A DNA stretch of 44,322 nt from an uncultured Verrucomicrobiales bacterium (GCA_937128235.1 CAKZMG010000260.1:1-44322); one strand, 5' to 3'; counted from the stretch's first letter, positions 8,627 to 17,406 are shown. Numbers and translations: made by a program. Notes: generated by a model not told the origin, from the sequence alone.

Positions 8627-8926
8627 ATGTTAGCCCACGAAATAAAATCTGGAACTTCTACTGAGATTAAAACCAGAACCAAGAATAAGACATCACTGCC
8701 ATGGACGGTGATCGTTTATGATGATCCTGTGAATCTGATGCAGTATGTGACGATGGTGTTTAAAAAAGTCTTCGGTTACTCAGAGGAAAAGGCGACCGTG
8801 CTGATGAAGCAGGTCCACCAGAAGGGACGCTCGCTGGTGTGGTCTGGTGAGAAGGAAAAGGCAGAATTTTACGTCCAGCAGCTCCATTCATTTCAACTCA
8901 AAGCCTCACTCGAACAAGAATCATGA
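8627..8926 (+). CDS. clpS: ATP-dependent Clp protease adaptor ClpS
   Basis: ClpS delivers N-degron proteins to ClpAP/ClpCP. After about 25 variable N-terminal residues the conserved core begins: PWTVIVYDDPVNLMQYV, followed by VFGYSEEKATVLMKQVHQKG and an SGEKEKAE segment before the last helix. These match the N-degron pocket and Clp-docking face of the family. At 99 residues the length is normal. The core looks closer to actinobacterial ClpS (DPVNLMxYV, EKATxLMxQVHxxG) than to the proteobacterial DDYTPMEFV type. Its stop overlaps the next start (ATGA), so translation is coupled to the DUF2017-like gene. Confidence 0.94.
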   Translation: MLAHEIKSGTSTEIKTRTKNKTSLPWTVIVYDDPVNLMQYVTMVFKKVFGYSEEKATVLMKQVHQKGRSLVWSGEKEKAEFYVQQLHSFQLKASLEQES

Positions 8927-9399
8927 AGCTCGCTCCCACATTACAAGGTGGTCTTAGAATAGATGCCGACTCGCTAGAAGACTGGATGGTGCTGGATGCT
9001 ATCTGTGCAGATGCGGCCAGTCTCCCAGGTGCTCCGCTCTATGAGAGACTCTCTGAGAAAATGCCTAAAGATCCGGACTGGGAAGAGTTTGTGGCGCCAG
9101 ATATCCGTAGCCAGTTTTCTGATCAGGTCACTCACGTATCACGCGCTATCTCAGCAGCACCCATGGATGAGGAGCACGCGGGTTCTATTTTTATTTCTAA
9201 GGAGGAAGCGCCAGTCTGGTATGGTGCTATCAATCAAGCGCGCATGACGCTGGAGCATTTATTCCAGATTAGTGAGCTAGATGAATTTATAGATCTAGAT
9301 GATCTCGGTGAGATTAGCGATGCGAAACGCTCCGCAGTGATTCGCAGTCACTTTTATTCTACGTTTCAGAGTCTGCTGTTAGAGTATGTGTTGGAGTGA
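8923..9399 (+). CDS. DUF2017-like protein coupled to clpS
   Basis: This 158-residue acidic protein has no signal peptide or membrane segment. Its second half carries PVWYGAINQARMTLEHLF, resembling the W-(L/Y)-x-x-x-x-x-A/L-R-x-x-L pattern of DUF2017 proteins, and it begins within the clpS stop codon (ATGA overlap). In Actinobacteria such as Mycobacterium tuberculosis a DUF2017 gene directly follows clpS, so the context supports the assignment. The biochemical role is unknown; coupling suggests a link with Clp-adaptor function. It converges with the lipoate-enzyme gene, leaving only 6 bases between the two stops. Confidence 0.7.
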   Translation: MKLAPTLQGGLRIDADSLEDWMVLDAICADAASLPGAPLYERLSEKMPKDPDWEEFVAPDIRSQFSDQVTHVSRAISAAPMDEEHAGSIFISKEEAPVWYGAINQARMTLEHLFQISELDEFIDLDDLGEISDAKRSAVIRSHFYSTFQSLLLEYVLE

Positions 9400-9405
9400 T
9401 GTTTG

Positions 9406-10086
9406 TTATAGTCTTTTCTCCAGCCATGCTTGGGTGCCGTAGCGTGCTGTAGCTAGCTCATTTGCGCGTTGAAAAAAACTTACCTCTGGAGTCCATGTGG
9501 TAGTTGATTTTGATAGAAAATTGACGAATGATTCCAGCCATCTTTCCTTATCCTCTATGCCGATGACGGAACCTTGGTGGAGGAGTCCGTGGCGGGTGCG
9601 TTTTTGTCCTGCGCCAGCTAGTTTTTGACCAGTTGGGGTGACGATGTCGTAGGCGACGGGATTAGTGAAACAAGCGGCAGATCCATCGCCACTGTCCTCG
9701 GAGATAAGCGTGCAAGAAATGTCGCATTCATTGAGCGCGGCGGCTACTGCCTCATGGATGATGCGGTAGCTTTCTGCGCCTCGTAGCGTAGCCCACGGAT
9801 GGCTACGCGGAATGGCGAGCGTGTAGGTGAGGTCGATGCGGTGATCTACTATTCCGCCACCAGTCCAGCGGCGGATGAAGTCTAAATTCTTATCACTAAA
9901 TGTGGTGCGCGCGGTTGCTAGAGATTCAAAATAACCGAAGCTGATAGAGGGACGATCCCATTTATAAAACCTCAAGATGGGGAGATCAGAAATATTTTCT
10001 AACAGAAGCTGATCGACTGCCATGTTCACTGCCCCAGATCGTGGGGTGATGTCATGCCAGAGGTGAATTTCTGATAGAGTTTGCAT
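9406..10086 (-). CDS. Lipoyl/octanoyl transferase or lipoate-protein ligase (LipM/LplA family)
   Basis: The 226-residue protein has the biotin/lipoate ligase fold signatures: GAVNMAVDQLLL near the N terminus, RFYKWDRPSISFGYF, the conserved RRWTGGGIVDH loop and KLAGAGQKRTRHGLLHQGS around the substrate lysine. A Cys in the AACFTNPVAYDIV segment sits where LipM-type octanoyltransferases have their catalytic Cys, and the short length without the LplA C-terminal domain also favours LipM or a LipL-like amidotransferase over LplA. It would attach octanoyl or lipoyl groups to carrier proteins such as GcvH or the 2-oxoacid dehydrogenase E2. The exact subtype is uncertain. Confidence 0.8.
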   Translation of the reverse strand: MQTLSEIHLWHDITPRSGAVNMAVDQLLLENISDLPILRFYKWDRPSISFGYFESLATARTTFSDKNLDFIRRWTGGGIVDHRIDLTYTLAIPRSHPWATLRGAESYRIIHEAVAAALNECDISCTLISEDSGDGSAACFTNPVAYDIVTPTGQKLAGAGQKRTRHGLLHQGSVIGIEDKERWLESFVNFLSKSTTTWTPEVSFFQRANELATARYGTQAWLEKRL

Positions 10087-10216
10087 GGGATGAGTTGTAA
10101 AGTGTGATTTTAAAATGTCAATGAACGCGGGCTAGAACGCGGGCTGAGTAGGAGTTTATTTCGAGATTCGTGACTAATAGCTTGCAAGTACACGTGAGGC
10201 GTGGAGATTTAGAGGC

Positions 10217-11278
10217 ATGAGTATTTCACAAACTGACGACGTAAGAATAGGCAAGCTAGATCCATTGATTTCACCAGCGGTTCTTTCTTACTACCTGCCC
10301 ATTTCTGAAAAGGCTAGCGAGGTGGTGTCTGCCGCACGTGAAGTGAGTGAGAACATCATGAACGGTTCTGATGATCGGGTGCTAGTGGTGGTGGGACCTT
10401 GTTCTATCCATGATCCTAAGGCGGCTATCGAGTATGCAGAGAGGCTGAAGCCGCTAGTGGATAAATATAAAGATGATCTCCAGATCGTGATGCGAGTTTA
10501 CTTCGAGAAGCCACGCACGACTGTGGGCTGGAAGGGGCTGATCAATGATCCGCATCTTGATGATTCTTTTGACATTAACCGTGGATTGCGCATTGCGCGT
10601 GAGCTTCTGTTAGAGCTCAATGAAATGGGTGTGCCTTCTGCTACGGAATTTCTAGACACAATTTCACCACAATATGTGGCAGACCTGATCACTTACGGTG
10701 CTATCGGAGCGCGCACTACGGAGTCACAGATTCACCGCGAGTTGGCTTCTGGCTTGTCAATGCCTGTTGGTTTTAAAAATGGAACTGGTGGGAGTATCCA
10801 GATCGCACTGGATGCTATTCAAGCAGCTCAGGGGTCTCATCATTTTCTCTCGGTGACCAAGGAAGGCGTGTCTGCCATCGTGACGACTACTGGAAATGAT
10901 GCCTGTCATATCATCCTGCGCGGATCTTCTCAGGGACCAAATTTTGACGCGGACTCAGTGAATGAAGTCGCAGATCAGCTCAAGGCAAAGGGCCTACCAG
11001 AGCAGATGATGGTGGATTGCTCACACGGAAATTCTAAGAAAGACTACCGCAATCAGCCGGGTGTAGTTTCTGATCTCTGCGGTCAGATAGCTAATGGCTC
11101 AAAGGCGGTGGCAGCTGTGATGATAGAATCTCATCTCGTAGAAGGCGCGCAAAAGCTGAACAGTGACCTGGACCAGATGACCTACGGCCAATCAGTCACG
11201 GACCAATGCATCGGTTGGGAAGCGACTGAGGATGTATTGTTCGAGCTATCACAAGCCGTGCAAGCGAGACGCGGGTAA
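10217..11278 (+). CDS. aroG: 3-deoxy-7-phosphoheptulonate synthase (DAHP synthase, class I)
   Basis: The enzyme condenses phosphoenolpyruvate and erythrose 4-phosphate in the first step of the shikimate pathway. The 353 residues match AroF/AroG/AroH in length. Conserved blocks are VVGPCSIHDPKAAIEYA, RVYFEKPRTTVGWKGLINDP, ARTTESQIHRELASGLSMPVGFKNGT and MVDCSHGNSKKDY. The N-terminal extension (about 30 residues before SPAVL) corresponds to the regulatory arm of the feedback-inhibited isozymes; which amino acid inhibits it cannot be told. The gene is monocistronic. Just upstream, GAACGCGGGCT is repeated with a 12-bp period (10123-10145). Confidence 0.94.
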   Translation: MSISQTDDVRIGKLDPLISPAVLSYYLPISEKASEVVSAAREVSENIMNGSDDRVLVVVGPCSIHDPKAAIEYAERLKPLVDKYKDDLQIVMRVYFEKPRTTVGWKGLINDPHLDDSFDINRGLRIARELLLELNEMGVPSATEFLDTISPQYVADLITYGAIGARTTESQIHRELASGLSMPVGFKNGTGGSIQIALDAIQAAQGSHHFLSVTKEGVSAIVTTTGNDACHIILRGSSQGPNFDADSVNEVADQLKAKGLPEQMMVDCSHGNSKKDYRNQPGVVSDLCGQIANGSKAVAAVMIESHLVEGAQKLNSDLDQMTYGQSVTDQCIGWEATEDVLFELSQAVQARRG

Positions 11279-11363
11279 GCTATTCATCTGGCTATCTAGT
11301 CATTTTTCGTGAATCAACGGTTTTCCGTTTGCGCTCAGGTGTGCTCGGTGCTAGTAGTTAGGT

Positions 11364-12176
11364 ATGTTGAAAAATAATACATTTATACCTGTCGTCCCAC
11401 TCACTGTAGCAGCCAGTTTTCTCACGTTTTCATTTGCCTCATGCAAGGATGCTGAGACTAAGGATGGAGCTGAAAAATCTGCTGAAGCGGCAAAAAAATC
11501 TGAGTGGGTTCAGATGTTTAATGGGAAAGATCTCACTGGTTGGACTCCTAAGTTTAAGGGATCTGAGGCTGGTGTGAATTTCAAGAATGTCTTTAAGGTC
11601 AAGGATGGAAAACTCATCGTAGATTACTCTGAGTATGGTGACTGGGATGGGAACTTTGGGCACTTGTTTTACGAGAAGTCATTCTCACATTATGTGCTAC
11701 GCGCTGAGTATCGTTTCGTAGGTGAGCAAGTGAAGAATGGACCAGGTTGGGCATGGAGAAATAATGGCTTCATGATCCATGGACAAACTGCTGAGTCTAT
11801 GAAAAAGAACCAAGATTTCCCAAATTCTATCGAAGTGCAGCTTCTTGGTGGAAAAGAAAAAGGTGAGCGTGGAAATCTCAATATCTGCACACCTGGAACT
11901 CAACTAGAGGTCAATGGCAAACTAACTAAGGCACATGTGATCAACGCTAAAGGACCGACAAACCGTGGCGATGAGTGGGTGACAGTGGAGATAGAAGTCA
12001 GAGGAAGCGAGGTCATCCGCCATAAGCAGGATGGAAAGGTAGTGATCGAATACAAAAAGCCTCAGTTAGATAATGGCACCCTTCTCGAAGGTGGTACCAT
12101 TTCTATCCAGTCAGAAACTGCTCCAATTGAGTTTAGAAAAATAGAGATTAAGGAACTAAAACCCGAAAAGAAATAG
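11364..12176 (+). CDS. DUF1080 (3-keto-disaccharide hydrolase-like) lipoprotein
   Basis: The 270-residue protein has a hydrophobic N terminus ending in FASC, a reasonable lipobox with Cys near residue 27. It then shows the DUF1080 opening pattern, WVQMFNGKDLTGW, and continues with VKDGKLIVDY, LFYEKSFSHYVLRAEYRF and a late beta-strand series ending IEFRKIEIKEL. This lectin-like (concanavalin-type) fold is very common in Planctomycetes, Verrucomicrobia and Bacteroidetes. Some members hydrolyse 3-keto sugars; whether this one does is unknown. It is likely anchored in a membrane facing the periplasm or outside. A strong terminator follows. Confidence 0.87.
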   Translation: MLKNNTFIPVVPLTVAASFLTFSFASCKDAETKDGAEKSAEAAKKSEWVQMFNGKDLTGWTPKFKGSEAGVNFKNVFKVKDGKLIVDYSEYGDWDGNFGHLFYEKSFSHYVLRAEYRFVGEQVKNGPGWAWRNNGFMIHGQTAESMKKNQDFPNSIEVQLLGGKEKGERGNLNICTPGTQLEVNGKLTKAHVINAKGPTNRGDEWVTVEIEVRGSEVIRHKQDGKVVIEYKKPQLDNGTLLEGGTISIQSETAPIEFRKIEIKELKPEKK

Positions 12177-12216
12177 CCTCGTATTTGCAGAGGTAAGTTT
12201 TCTAACAAAATCTAAC

Positions 12217-12253
12217 AACTCGCTCACTTCATTAGCAGGTGAGCGAGTTTTTT
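12217..12253 (+). terminator. Rho-independent terminator after the DUF1080 gene
   Basis: A perfect 11-bp stem (AACTCGCTCAC / GTGAGCGAGTT, 12217-12227 and 12239-12249) with an 11-base loop is followed by TTTT. It stands between two converging genes, and an AGAGGTAAG plus two TCTAACA words lie directly before it. Confidence 0.85.
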
Positions 12254-12255
12254 CA

Positions 12256-14142
12256 TTAATGCTGTTCAAGAAATGACTGCTTGGAGAGTGCGGCGTATTT
12301 CCCATTGAGTTTTAGCAGTTCTGAGTGGGTGCCTTTTTCAATGACTTCTCCGTGGTCTAACACATAGATGCAGTCCGCATTCTGAATAGTAGAGAGACGG
12401 TGCGCGATGACAAACGCGGTGCGCGAGGACATGAGGTTATCCAGCGCATCTTGGATGAGCTTCTCGGTCTTGGAGTCAACGCTGGCGGTGGCTTCATCGA
12501 GGATCAAGATTGGCTGGTTTTTGAGAAGTGCACGCGCGATGGAGAGGCGTTGTTTCTCACCACCAGAGAGTTTCACACCACGCTCGCCTACGTTGGTATC
12601 AAGTTGCTCTGGGAGAGCCTTCACGTATTGTGCTGCATTGGCTGCTTCTAGTGCTATCCAGAGTTCCTCATCTGTGGCATCGCGCTTTCCTAGGATCATG
12701 TTCTCGCGGACGGTTCCATTAAATAGAAATGCATCCTGAGTTACGTAAGCGATGCTGTTTCTGAGCGATGTTTTATTAATGGTGTTGAGTTCCTTGCCAT
12801 CGATGGTGATAGAGCCTTCATCATATTCGTAAAATCTTGTTAGAAGATTCACGAGCGTGGATTTTCCTGCTCCTGTGGTGCCCACGAGCGCGATGGTTTC
12901 TCCTGGCTTCGCAGTGAAGGTGATGTTTTTTAAAGTGGCTGGAGTAGTATCACCCTCTGCATCTTTATCATAAGTGAATGACATGTTAGAGAACTTTACT
13001 TCTCCTCTAACAGGAGTTGTTAGAGCTTCTCCTTCTTCTGCGTGTATCTCATTAGGAGTGTCTAGGATTTCAAACACACGCTCAGCAGCAGCCTTCGATG
13101 ACAGTGCCATTTGGTTTAGCCCGTGCAGTCTGCCAATAGGCTCATATAGCGCCCAAATGATGGTGAAAAATACCAGGTAGATTTCTGTGCCAACCGCTGG
13201 ATCATTGATGATGCGGTAGCCACCTACACCGAGGACGAGAACGTAACCGAGCGAGTTCACAAAGCTCATGGAAGGGGAGTAGAATGCCCAGTATTTCATG
13301 ACCTTGAGGGTGGCTTGGCGAACCTTGTTAGAGAGTCCGTTGAAACGTTTTTTCTCCTCGTGCTCAGCAGCGTAGGATTTGATTTGGCGGATACCCGATA
13401 TATTGTCGCTGAGTAGTGAGTTCATGTCACCAGTGTATTTTTTCACATCGCGGTGTCTATCTCTGGCATTCTTGGTGTAAATGTAGGCACCAATCGCGAG
13501 GATCGGCATGGGGGCGAGAGCGGTGAGTCCCAGCACGGGATCCTTCCAGATAAGAAATGCTGCCACACCACAGATCTGTAACACTGCCACCAGACCCTGC
13601 TCCACACCATCGATAAGTAAACGCTCCATCGCGGGAACATCCTCCGCCACTCGCGTCATGATGTCTCCAGTGCGGCGGGTGTCGAACCACTTCAGTGGTA
13701 ACCGTTGGAGCTTAGAATACAGTTCCGAGCGCAGATCAAAGATCGCTTTCTGCTCAAAGACATTGTTGATTAGAATACGTAGGCAATTAAATAAATCTCT
13801 ACCAAAAAATGACGCTAGAGCGATGAGCGTGTAGATGAGCAAATCAGATGAATTGTTCTCTTTGTAGTCGTCAGATTGCATATCAGGCAATTTTTCAGAG
13901 AGCTTTTCCATGATGACTTCTTTGGAATTTTCGTCAGTCACTGACGTGTTTTGTATGGTATTGAGTACATCCGTAGTTTTTTCTACCTTTTGGTGCTCAC
14001 TGATCACGTTCTTAAATATCCGCCCAGACATCTCCGAAAAAATGGGTAGCATAGCGGTCATTAAAATAGCGCAAAGTAGCTGTGCACTAGCTAGTTTGGG
14101 GTAGCGTCCGTAGTAGGAAAAAATGCGTTTTATAGTCTTCAT
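12256..14142 (-). CDS. ABC exporter, fused membrane and ATPase domains (MsbA-like)
   Basis: This 628-residue half-transporter has an N-terminal six-helix exporter domain (about residues 20-350) and a C-terminal nucleotide-binding domain. Visible motifs are Walker A GTTGAGKST, the signature LSGGEKQRLSIARALL, Walker B ILILDEATASVD and the H-loop VIAHRLST. Homodimers of this type export lipids, lipid A precursors, peptides or drugs across the inner membrane. The domain order and length fit MsbA, but many type IV ABC exporters look alike. An inserted charged region at about residues 45-90 in the first periplasmic loop is longer than in MsbA. It is transcribed alone. Confidence 0.88.
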   Translation of the reverse strand: MKTIKRIFSYYGRYPKLASAQLLCAILMTAMLPIFSEMSGRIFKNVISEHQKVEKTTDVLNTIQNTSVTDENSKEVIMEKLSEKLPDMQSDDYKENNSSDLLIYTLIALASFFGRDLFNCLRILINNVFEQKAIFDLRSELYSKLQRLPLKWFDTRRTGDIMTRVAEDVPAMERLLIDGVEQGLVAVLQICGVAAFLIWKDPVLGLTALAPMPILAIGAYIYTKNARDRHRDVKKYTGDMNSLLSDNISGIRQIKSYAAEHEEKKRFNGLSNKVRQATLKVMKYWAFYSPSMSFVNSLGYVLVLGVGGYRIINDPAVGTEIYLVFFTIIWALYEPIGRLHGLNQMALSSKAAAERVFEILDTPNEIHAEEGEALTTPVRGEVKFSNMSFTYDKDAEGDTTPATLKNITFTAKPGETIALVGTTGAGKSTLVNLLTRFYEYDEGSITIDGKELNTINKTSLRNSIAYVTQDAFLFNGTVRENMILGKRDATDEELWIALEAANAAQYVKALPEQLDTNVGERGVKLSGGEKQRLSIARALLKNQPILILDEATASVDSKTEKLIQDALDNLMSSRTAFVIAHRLSTIQNADCIYVLDHGEVIEKGTHSELLKLNGKYAALSKQSFLEQH

Positions 14143-14284
14143 GAATGCGGGGAATGTGGGAGAAGAATGGGGCTTTGTAAAGAAATGGTGGAAATGAGTG
14201 AACTTTAGGGTTGTCGAAGCGGGGTTTTCTTAGCTAGTGTTAAATTACACACTGAAAACGATTAATCCCAAACATTAAGAAACT

Positions 14285-15133
14285 ATGCCCATATTATTTG
14301 GAACACTAACAGCGCTAGTCCTCGCCATCTCTGCATGGATCGGATACAAGAACCAAACGGAATACGAAAAGCAAATTGCTGCAAGGCAGAAAGAGGAGAC
14401 TAACTTCAAACGAGAAGTGGGTATGCTCAAGACGCGGACCACTGAGTGGCAGGCGGCCATTGATGCCAAGAAAGTGCTCATGAAAGCTAATGAAGGACTC
14501 TCAGAGGAGATTGCTGCATTAGAAACTAAAATTTCAGCTATTAAATCTGAGATCTCTCAAAAGCAGTCTAAGAAGACTCAGCTAGAAGCAGAAGTGAAAG
14601 CAGCCAATGATGTGATGGATAAAGTAGGAGGTGTGCGAGCACTCGTTCCTAAAATCAAAGGTCTCAGATCTGACATCGCTGCACTCAATGCAGAAATTGA
14701 GCAGGGTAACGCCACGCTGAATAATCTCAAGCAAGCTAAATCTGACACGCAGGCATCAATCGCCGTGAATGAGAAGCGTGTAGAATTTGAAACTTCTGGT
14801 AAATCACAGCCAAGCCTCAACACAAGCATCAAGACTGTTTACTCATCTTGGGGATTCGTAACACTGAACGGTGGAGACATTCAAGGTGTTGTGCCAGGAT
14901 CGACACTCGCTGTAGTGAGAGGTGATGAAGTTGTCGCTAAACTAAAGGTAACTACAGTTGAGCCAAACCGCGCAGCTGCTGACATTCTCAGAGAATCAGT
15001 AGGTGACGATGTTTACCTCAGAGCAGGTGATAAAGTAGTGGCAGAAGCCACCGCTGAGCCAGCTAAACCAGCTAAGCCTGCTCCAGGAGCACCAGCTGCT
15101 AATGGAGCACCTAAAAAGGTAACCGCTAACTAA
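14285..15133 (+). CDS. Membrane-anchored coiled-coil protein with C-terminal beta domain (first of a pair)
   Basis: I do not recognise a named family. The 282-residue protein has one N-terminal membrane segment (ILFGTLTALVLAISAWIGY), a long heptad-rich coiled coil (about residues 25-165) and a C-terminal domain of about 70 residues beginning at SWGFVTLNGGDIQGVVPGS, with VRGDEVVAKLKV and LRAGDKVVAEA. The end is a Pro/Ala-rich tail. The architecture of anchor, coiled coil and small beta barrel recalls MreC or the C-terminal domain of FlgT, but no diagnostic motif proves either. The next gene is a paralogue with the same layout, 38 bases downstream, so the two products may pair through their coiled coils. 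Confidence 0.7.
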   Translation: MPILFGTLTALVLAISAWIGYKNQTEYEKQIAARQKEETNFKREVGMLKTRTTEWQAAIDAKKVLMKANEGLSEEIAALETKISAIKSEISQKQSKKTQLEAEVKAANDVMDKVGGVRALVPKIKGLRSDIAALNAEIEQGNATLNNLKQAKSDTQASIAVNEKRVEFETSGKSQPSLNTSIKTVYSSWGFVTLNGGDIQGVVPGSTLAVVRGDEVVAKLKVTTVEPNRAAADILRESVGDDVYLRAGDKVVAEATAEPAKPAKPAPGAPAANGAPKKVTAN

Positions 15134-15171
15134 TTTCAACCACCAACATTAAATACAACATTTAAAAGACT

Positions 15172-15981
15172 ATGAAACTTATACTATACATCCTCGCACT
15201 AGTTTCCATTGGTGGTGCAGCAGCACTTTCAATGATGAACATTGAGAAACATGAAGAGCAACTTTCTTTAACGAATACAAAAGCTGCTGAAGTCAAAAGC
15301 AAGAGGCTTCAAGTCACTAAAAAAGAGAAAGAACTTCAATCTGAAGAAGACCTCAGAGCAGAGGCGAAAAAGCAGAACAATGGGCTTATCGCTGACAAAG
15401 ACATTAAGGATACCGAGGTCAAAGACAATCAGAAACTCAGCGCAAGCTTTGACGATGATTTAGAAGAACTTGTTGCTAAGAAAGACGAAGTCCAAAAAGC
15501 GATTGCTGAAATTGAAAAAGAACTTGAAGGTGAGAAAGTTGCACTAGATGAAGTAGAGCAATACGTTACGGATCTTGAGAACAAGAAGAAGGATCTCAAC
15601 AAAACCAACGTTGCTCTCCAAGAGGAAGTGAGTATTTTCTCTGGTGCTGTGAAGCAGAATAAGTCAGTTCTCAGTGATTTCAGAGATGCACAGACAAAGC
15701 GCCGCAAGAACCTCGCTGCGAACAGAGTGTCATCACTCATCACAGCGGTGGACAATGAGTGGGGATTTGTAGTGGTGAAGCCACATTCAGACGCCATCAT
15801 CAAGCAAGAGTCTAAGCTCGTAGTTATCCGTGGCAATAAGCACATCGGAAGACTTACAATCAATGCGATCGAAGGTGAAGGCGGCAGAGTATTAGCTAAT
15901 ATCGACTACTCTAGCCTCGCACCAGGAATGAGAATCAGACCTGGTGACCGCGTGATGCTCAGCAAGTCACTTACCAAGTAA
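15172..15981 (+). CDS. Membrane-anchored coiled-coil protein with C-terminal beta domain (second of a pair)
   Basis: This 269-residue protein is a diverged paralogue of the preceding one. It has an N-terminal hydrophobic segment (LILYILALVSIGGAAALSM), a very charged Lys/Glu-rich coiled coil (about residues 25-175), and a C-terminal domain starting NEWGFVVVKPHSDAI with LVVIRGNKHIGRLTI and RPGDRVML, matching WGFVTLNGGD, LAVVRGDEVVAKLKV and RAGDKVV in its neighbour. Neither has enzyme motifs. A terminator follows, so the pair forms its own transcription unit. A structural or scaffolding role in the envelope is plausible but not shown. Confidence 0.7.
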   Translation: MKLILYILALVSIGGAAALSMMNIEKHEEQLSLTNTKAAEVKSKRLQVTKKEKELQSEEDLRAEAKKQNNGLIADKDIKDTEVKDNQKLSASFDDDLEELVAKKDEVQKAIAEIEKELEGEKVALDEVEQYVTDLENKKKDLNKTNVALQEEVSIFSGAVKQNKSVLSDFRDAQTKRRKNLAANRVSSLITAVDNEWGFVVVKPHSDAIIKQESKLVVIRGNKHIGRLTINAIEGEGGRVLANIDYSSLAPGMRIRPGDRVMLSKSLTK

Positions 15982-16027
15982 GCGGACAAAAGCCGACTCT
16001 AGAATCTGAGTCCAAACAAAAATTTCC

Positions 16028-16062
16028 AAGCCCACAGAGCCAGCTCTCGTGGGCTTTTTTGT
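16028..16062 (+). terminator. Rho-independent terminator after the coiled-coil pair
   Basis: AAGCCCAC (16028-16035) pairs with GTGGGCTT (16049-16056), with a further GAGC/GCTC inner pairing, and is followed by a T-rich run. Confidence 0.87.
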
Positions 16063-16142
16063 TTTTTAAAATAAGCGATTTAAGAAAAAGTAAATGAATA
16101 TTGAACATTTCTGTGGTATATGTGTCTGATCACAAAAGCAAT

Positions 16143-16856
16143 ATGGCTAGTATCTCGATCAATGCTCTTGAATCCGGGAAGGCTGCCGATGTAGAACAAT
16201 CCGTAATACAATCAGTAGTAAAATCAGCAACTCCTATGGATGAAAGAGCCAAAACCAAACAAGGTTCCCGCGTGGATCCTGACCTTCATTTAGTGCAGCT
16301 GGCACAAAATGGCGATACCAAGGCGTTTGATGAACTGGTGACTAAATACAGCCAAAAGCTCTACGGGCTGGTTTACCACATGACGTCTAACAAGGATGAC
16401 ACGCACGATATTCTCCAAGATGTCTTTGCTAAGGCATATCGCTCAGTCAGTAAATTCCGCGGAAATTCCATGTTCTATACCTGGATCTATTCGATTGCCA
16501 CGAATATGACGCTGAATTTTCTCAAAAAACGCAAGCGCAGAGCCGCTTCTAGCCTAGATGATGTCGATACAGGGATTCAAAATGACCCCGCTTTTGTTGA
16601 TGCGAGTCACCGTTCTAACCCCAGAAGGCAGATAAATATCAACGAACTTCAAAAAAAATTGAACAATGCGATGATGACGTTGTCAGAAGACCATAGAGCG
16701 GTAGTTACCATGTTCGATATTCAGGGCATGGCACACGCCGAGATAGGCAGAATCCTAGCCATATCAGAAGGCACAGTCCGCTCCAGGCTATTCTACGCGC
16801 ATCAGCAACTCAGAGGATACTTATCTGAGTTTCAGGGGAGCGAGAGACATAGCTAG
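16143..16856 (+). CDS. ECF-type RNA polymerase sigma factor
   Basis: The protein has sigma region 2 (about residues 50-125: AFDELVTKYSQKLYGLVYHM, DILQDVFAKAYRSVSKFRG, FYTWIYSIATNMTLNFLKKRKRR) and region 4 (about 170-225, with helix-turn-helix MAHAEIGRILAISEGTVRSRLFYAHQQLR), and no region 3, as in RpoE-like ECF factors. I chose ATG 16143 (237 residues); an in-frame TTG at 16101 would add 14 residues. The roughly 45-residue N-terminal extension before region 2 is longer than usual. The next gene encodes a one-helix membrane protein that is probably its anti-sigma factor. It likely drives an envelope-stress regulon. Confidence 0.92.
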   Translation: MASISINALESGKAADVEQSVIQSVVKSATPMDERAKTKQGSRVDPDLHLVQLAQNGDTKAFDELVTKYSQKLYGLVYHMTSNKDDTHDILQDVFAKAYRSVSKFRGNSMFYTWIYSIATNMTLNFLKKRKRRAASSLDDVDTGIQNDPAFVDASHRSNPRRQININELQKKLNNAMMTLSEDHRAVVTMFDIQGMAHAEIGRILAISEGTVRSRLFYAHQQLRGYLSEFQGSERHS

Positions 16857-16892
16857 TAAAATTCCACATAAATTTCCAACCCATTCAAGATC

Positions 16893-17351
16893 ATGACAGA
16901 TAAAGAACTACAAGACCTCATCAGCCTAAAGAAATATGAGCAGCCAGAAGAAGGTTACTTTGATGACTTTCTCGTGGAGTTTCAGCAGCGCCAGCGTTCT
17001 GAAATGCTCAAGACATCTGCCAGAGGGCTCCTCCTAGAGAGAGCCAAAGCATGGTTCTCAGAGTTCGGAGCCATGAGATGGGTGATCGGTGCTGGGGCAG
17101 CCTATGCCGCAGTTGCGTTAGCTTTAAATATCTTCCCTAGCCAAAACCAGCAAGCAGGTGATTCTACCATGGCTGCTAGCTCAGACTCTATCTCATCTGA
17201 AGATACAGCTATCGCAGAAATGATCATCCCAGCAGTCTCCACCCAGACTGAAGAAACGGCAGACGCTATGCCTGTGAGTATGGTTTTTGCTGACCCTGTA
17301 GATTTTTCGGGACCTACTCCTGCGTTTTCTGCTGAAGAGAGAATCTTCTAA
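16893..17351 (+). CDS. Putative anti-sigma factor, single-pass membrane protein
   Basis: The 152-residue protein has a soluble N-terminal part (about 1-65, beginning MTDKELQDLISLKKYEQPEEGYF), one membrane helix (about residues 68-88, RWVIGAGAAYAAVALALNIF) and an acidic Ser/Thr-rich exterior tail. No zinc-binding HxxxCxxC motif of the ZAS type is present. The assignment rests on position: 36 bases after the ECF sigma gene and before an HtrA-like gene, which parallels rpoE-rseA-rseB/degS arrangements. The similar 30-residue opening with a predicted helix would bind the sigma factor. Alternative: a membrane protein of unrelated role. Confidence 0.6.
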   Translation: MTDKELQDLISLKKYEQPEEGYFDDFLVEFQQRQRSEMLKTSARGLLLERAKAWFSEFGAMRWVIGAGAAYAAVALALNIFPSQNQQAGDSTMAASSDSISSEDTAIAEMIIPAVSTQTEETADAMPVSMVFADPVDFSGPTPAFSAEERIF

Positions 17352-17406
17352 AGGCTTTTTCTGCTTTGTGCTTGAATCGGCTACCATTTCATCATAAAAA
17401 TTGATC

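Noticed and set aside
10123-10145. GAACGCGGGCT twice before the DAHP synthase gene as an operator
   Set aside because: Only two copies 12 bp apart, 70 bases or more from the start codon, without symmetry; likely a small tandem duplication.
13508-13834. Antisense open frames within the ABC exporter, rseP, ileS and other genes
   Set aside because: They mirror the codon pattern of strong genes on the other strand and show no start signals or domains.
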